Source: AM-2324 sp042091035
Lineage (GTDB): Bacteria; Bacteroidota; Bacteroidia; Chitinophagales; Saprospiraceae
NCBI GenBank assembly: GCA_042091035.1
Contig: JBELIG010000010.1
Location: 1-34,731 of the forward strand
Length of the DNA stretch: 34,731 nucleotides
Reading direction: 5' to 3'
Shown piece after piece: positions 34,464-34,731 of this stretch (the stretch's first letter is position 1; every line of letters starts with the position of its first letter). Made by a program: the position numbers and the translations under genes. The notes beneath the pieces were generated by a model. It ran no database searches, was not told the DNA's origin, and was given only the letters and a program-made list of their open reading frames with translations.

Positions 34464-34731
34464 ATGCGATTAAGAATAAATCCAATCAAAACTCTTCTTC
34501 TAATCTTTCTTTTATCTGGACTTAAGTCAAGTGCTCAGATATCGGGCCTTGAAATTATTCCGATAGATTCTCTGCATACAGACTTGGGGTATGATAGTTA
34601 CAATCTTTCATTTATTTACCTAAAGAATAATCGTGCTGACAGTCTATTTTTAAGCTGGGAGATAAAAGAAAAGGAATTGTCTTCTGATTGGTATGTTACC
34701 ATTTGTGATAATGTATTTTGTTATGGTGTTC
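34464..34731 (+). CDS. Secreted hypothetical protein (3' partial)
   Basis: A frame opens at ATG 34464 and stays open to the end of the window (89 codons visible). The N-terminus has a basic start and a hydrophobic core (MRLRINPIKTLLLIFLLSGL) with probable cleavage after SSA, before QISGLEI. The visible mature part reads as a beta-sandwich with a W...CDNVFCYG motif, in a pattern seen in uncharacterised Bacteroidota exported proteins. A T9SS sorting domain may lie beyond the window. The upstream region (34301-34463) has no promoter that I can call firmly. Confidence 0.7.
   Translation, partial: MRLRINPIKTLLLIFLLSGLKSSAQISGLEIIPIDSLHTDLGYDSYNLSFIYLKNNRADSLFLSWEIKEKELSSDWYVTICDNVFCYGV

Overview
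The window is AT-rich bacterial chromosome. Everything in it points to a Bacteroidota (the Saprospiria/Chitinophagia/Flavobacteriia side of the phylum). It holds four type IX secretion (T9SS) cargo proteins, two with type A and two with type B C-terminal sorting domains. It also has a PorP/SprF protein, a TonB receptor with a carboxypeptidase-regulatory-like N-terminus, several outer-membrane beta-barrels, TAnnTTTG-type -7 boxes, and almost no Shine-Dalgarno sequences. No rRNA, tRNA, CRISPR array, insertion sequence, phage gene or origin was seen. No gene-free stretch exceeds 300 bases; the longest (17796-18057, 262 bases) shows nothing I can support.

Layout. 1-792: 3' end of a secreted cohesin-like/type A protein with strong codon bias, followed by stacked terminators. 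772-2556: a pseudouridine-5'-phosphate glycosidase gene (psuG) divergent from a BtpA/SgcQ-family TIM-barrel gene. 2543-8106: a minus-strand pair of secreted proteins, a type B adhesin and a gingipain-fold (C25-like) protein apparently lacking its catalytic Cys. 8239-11220: a tightly packed plus-strand trio, a GH5 beta-mannanase-like enzyme, mtnA and a class II aldolase/dehydratase. 11254-14267: a GH73-like glucosaminidase and a TonB-dependent receptor. 14412-18672: small and orphan genes, including a stand-alone T4-Pnkp-type 3'-phosphatase, a lipoprotein, two beta-barrels and an unrecognised 204-residue protein. 18839-28185: a PorP/SprF gene followed by a 2719-residue type B adhesin, an SprF/SprB-like secretion/adhesion pair. 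28367-31059: FIST sensor plus soluble hybrid histidine kinase. 31189-33565: rpsU, a membrane-anchored glutathione peroxidase, and a CstB-like persulfide dioxygenase-rhodanese. 33812-34731: a hypothetical gene and the start of a secreted protein running off the window.

How they fit together. Much of the window is cell-surface biology: T9SS cargo, a PorP-type partner, receptors, wall and polysaccharide hydrolases. Two small-molecule salvage units sit among them: PsuG (with BtpA) for pseudouridine, and MtnA plus the aldolase-like protein for 5'-methylthioadenosine or 5'-deoxyadenosine by-products. The right end carries signalling (FIST/histidine kinase) and sulfur/peroxide stress functions.

Most interesting signals: an A-B-C three-module super-repeat (about 690 bp period) in the giant adhesin; rare perfect Shine-Dalgarno sequences in front of rpsU and the CstB-like gene in a genome that otherwise seems not to use them; and a plus-strand promoter/hairpin/terminator arrangement near 33710-33813 with no gene, a candidate small RNA.
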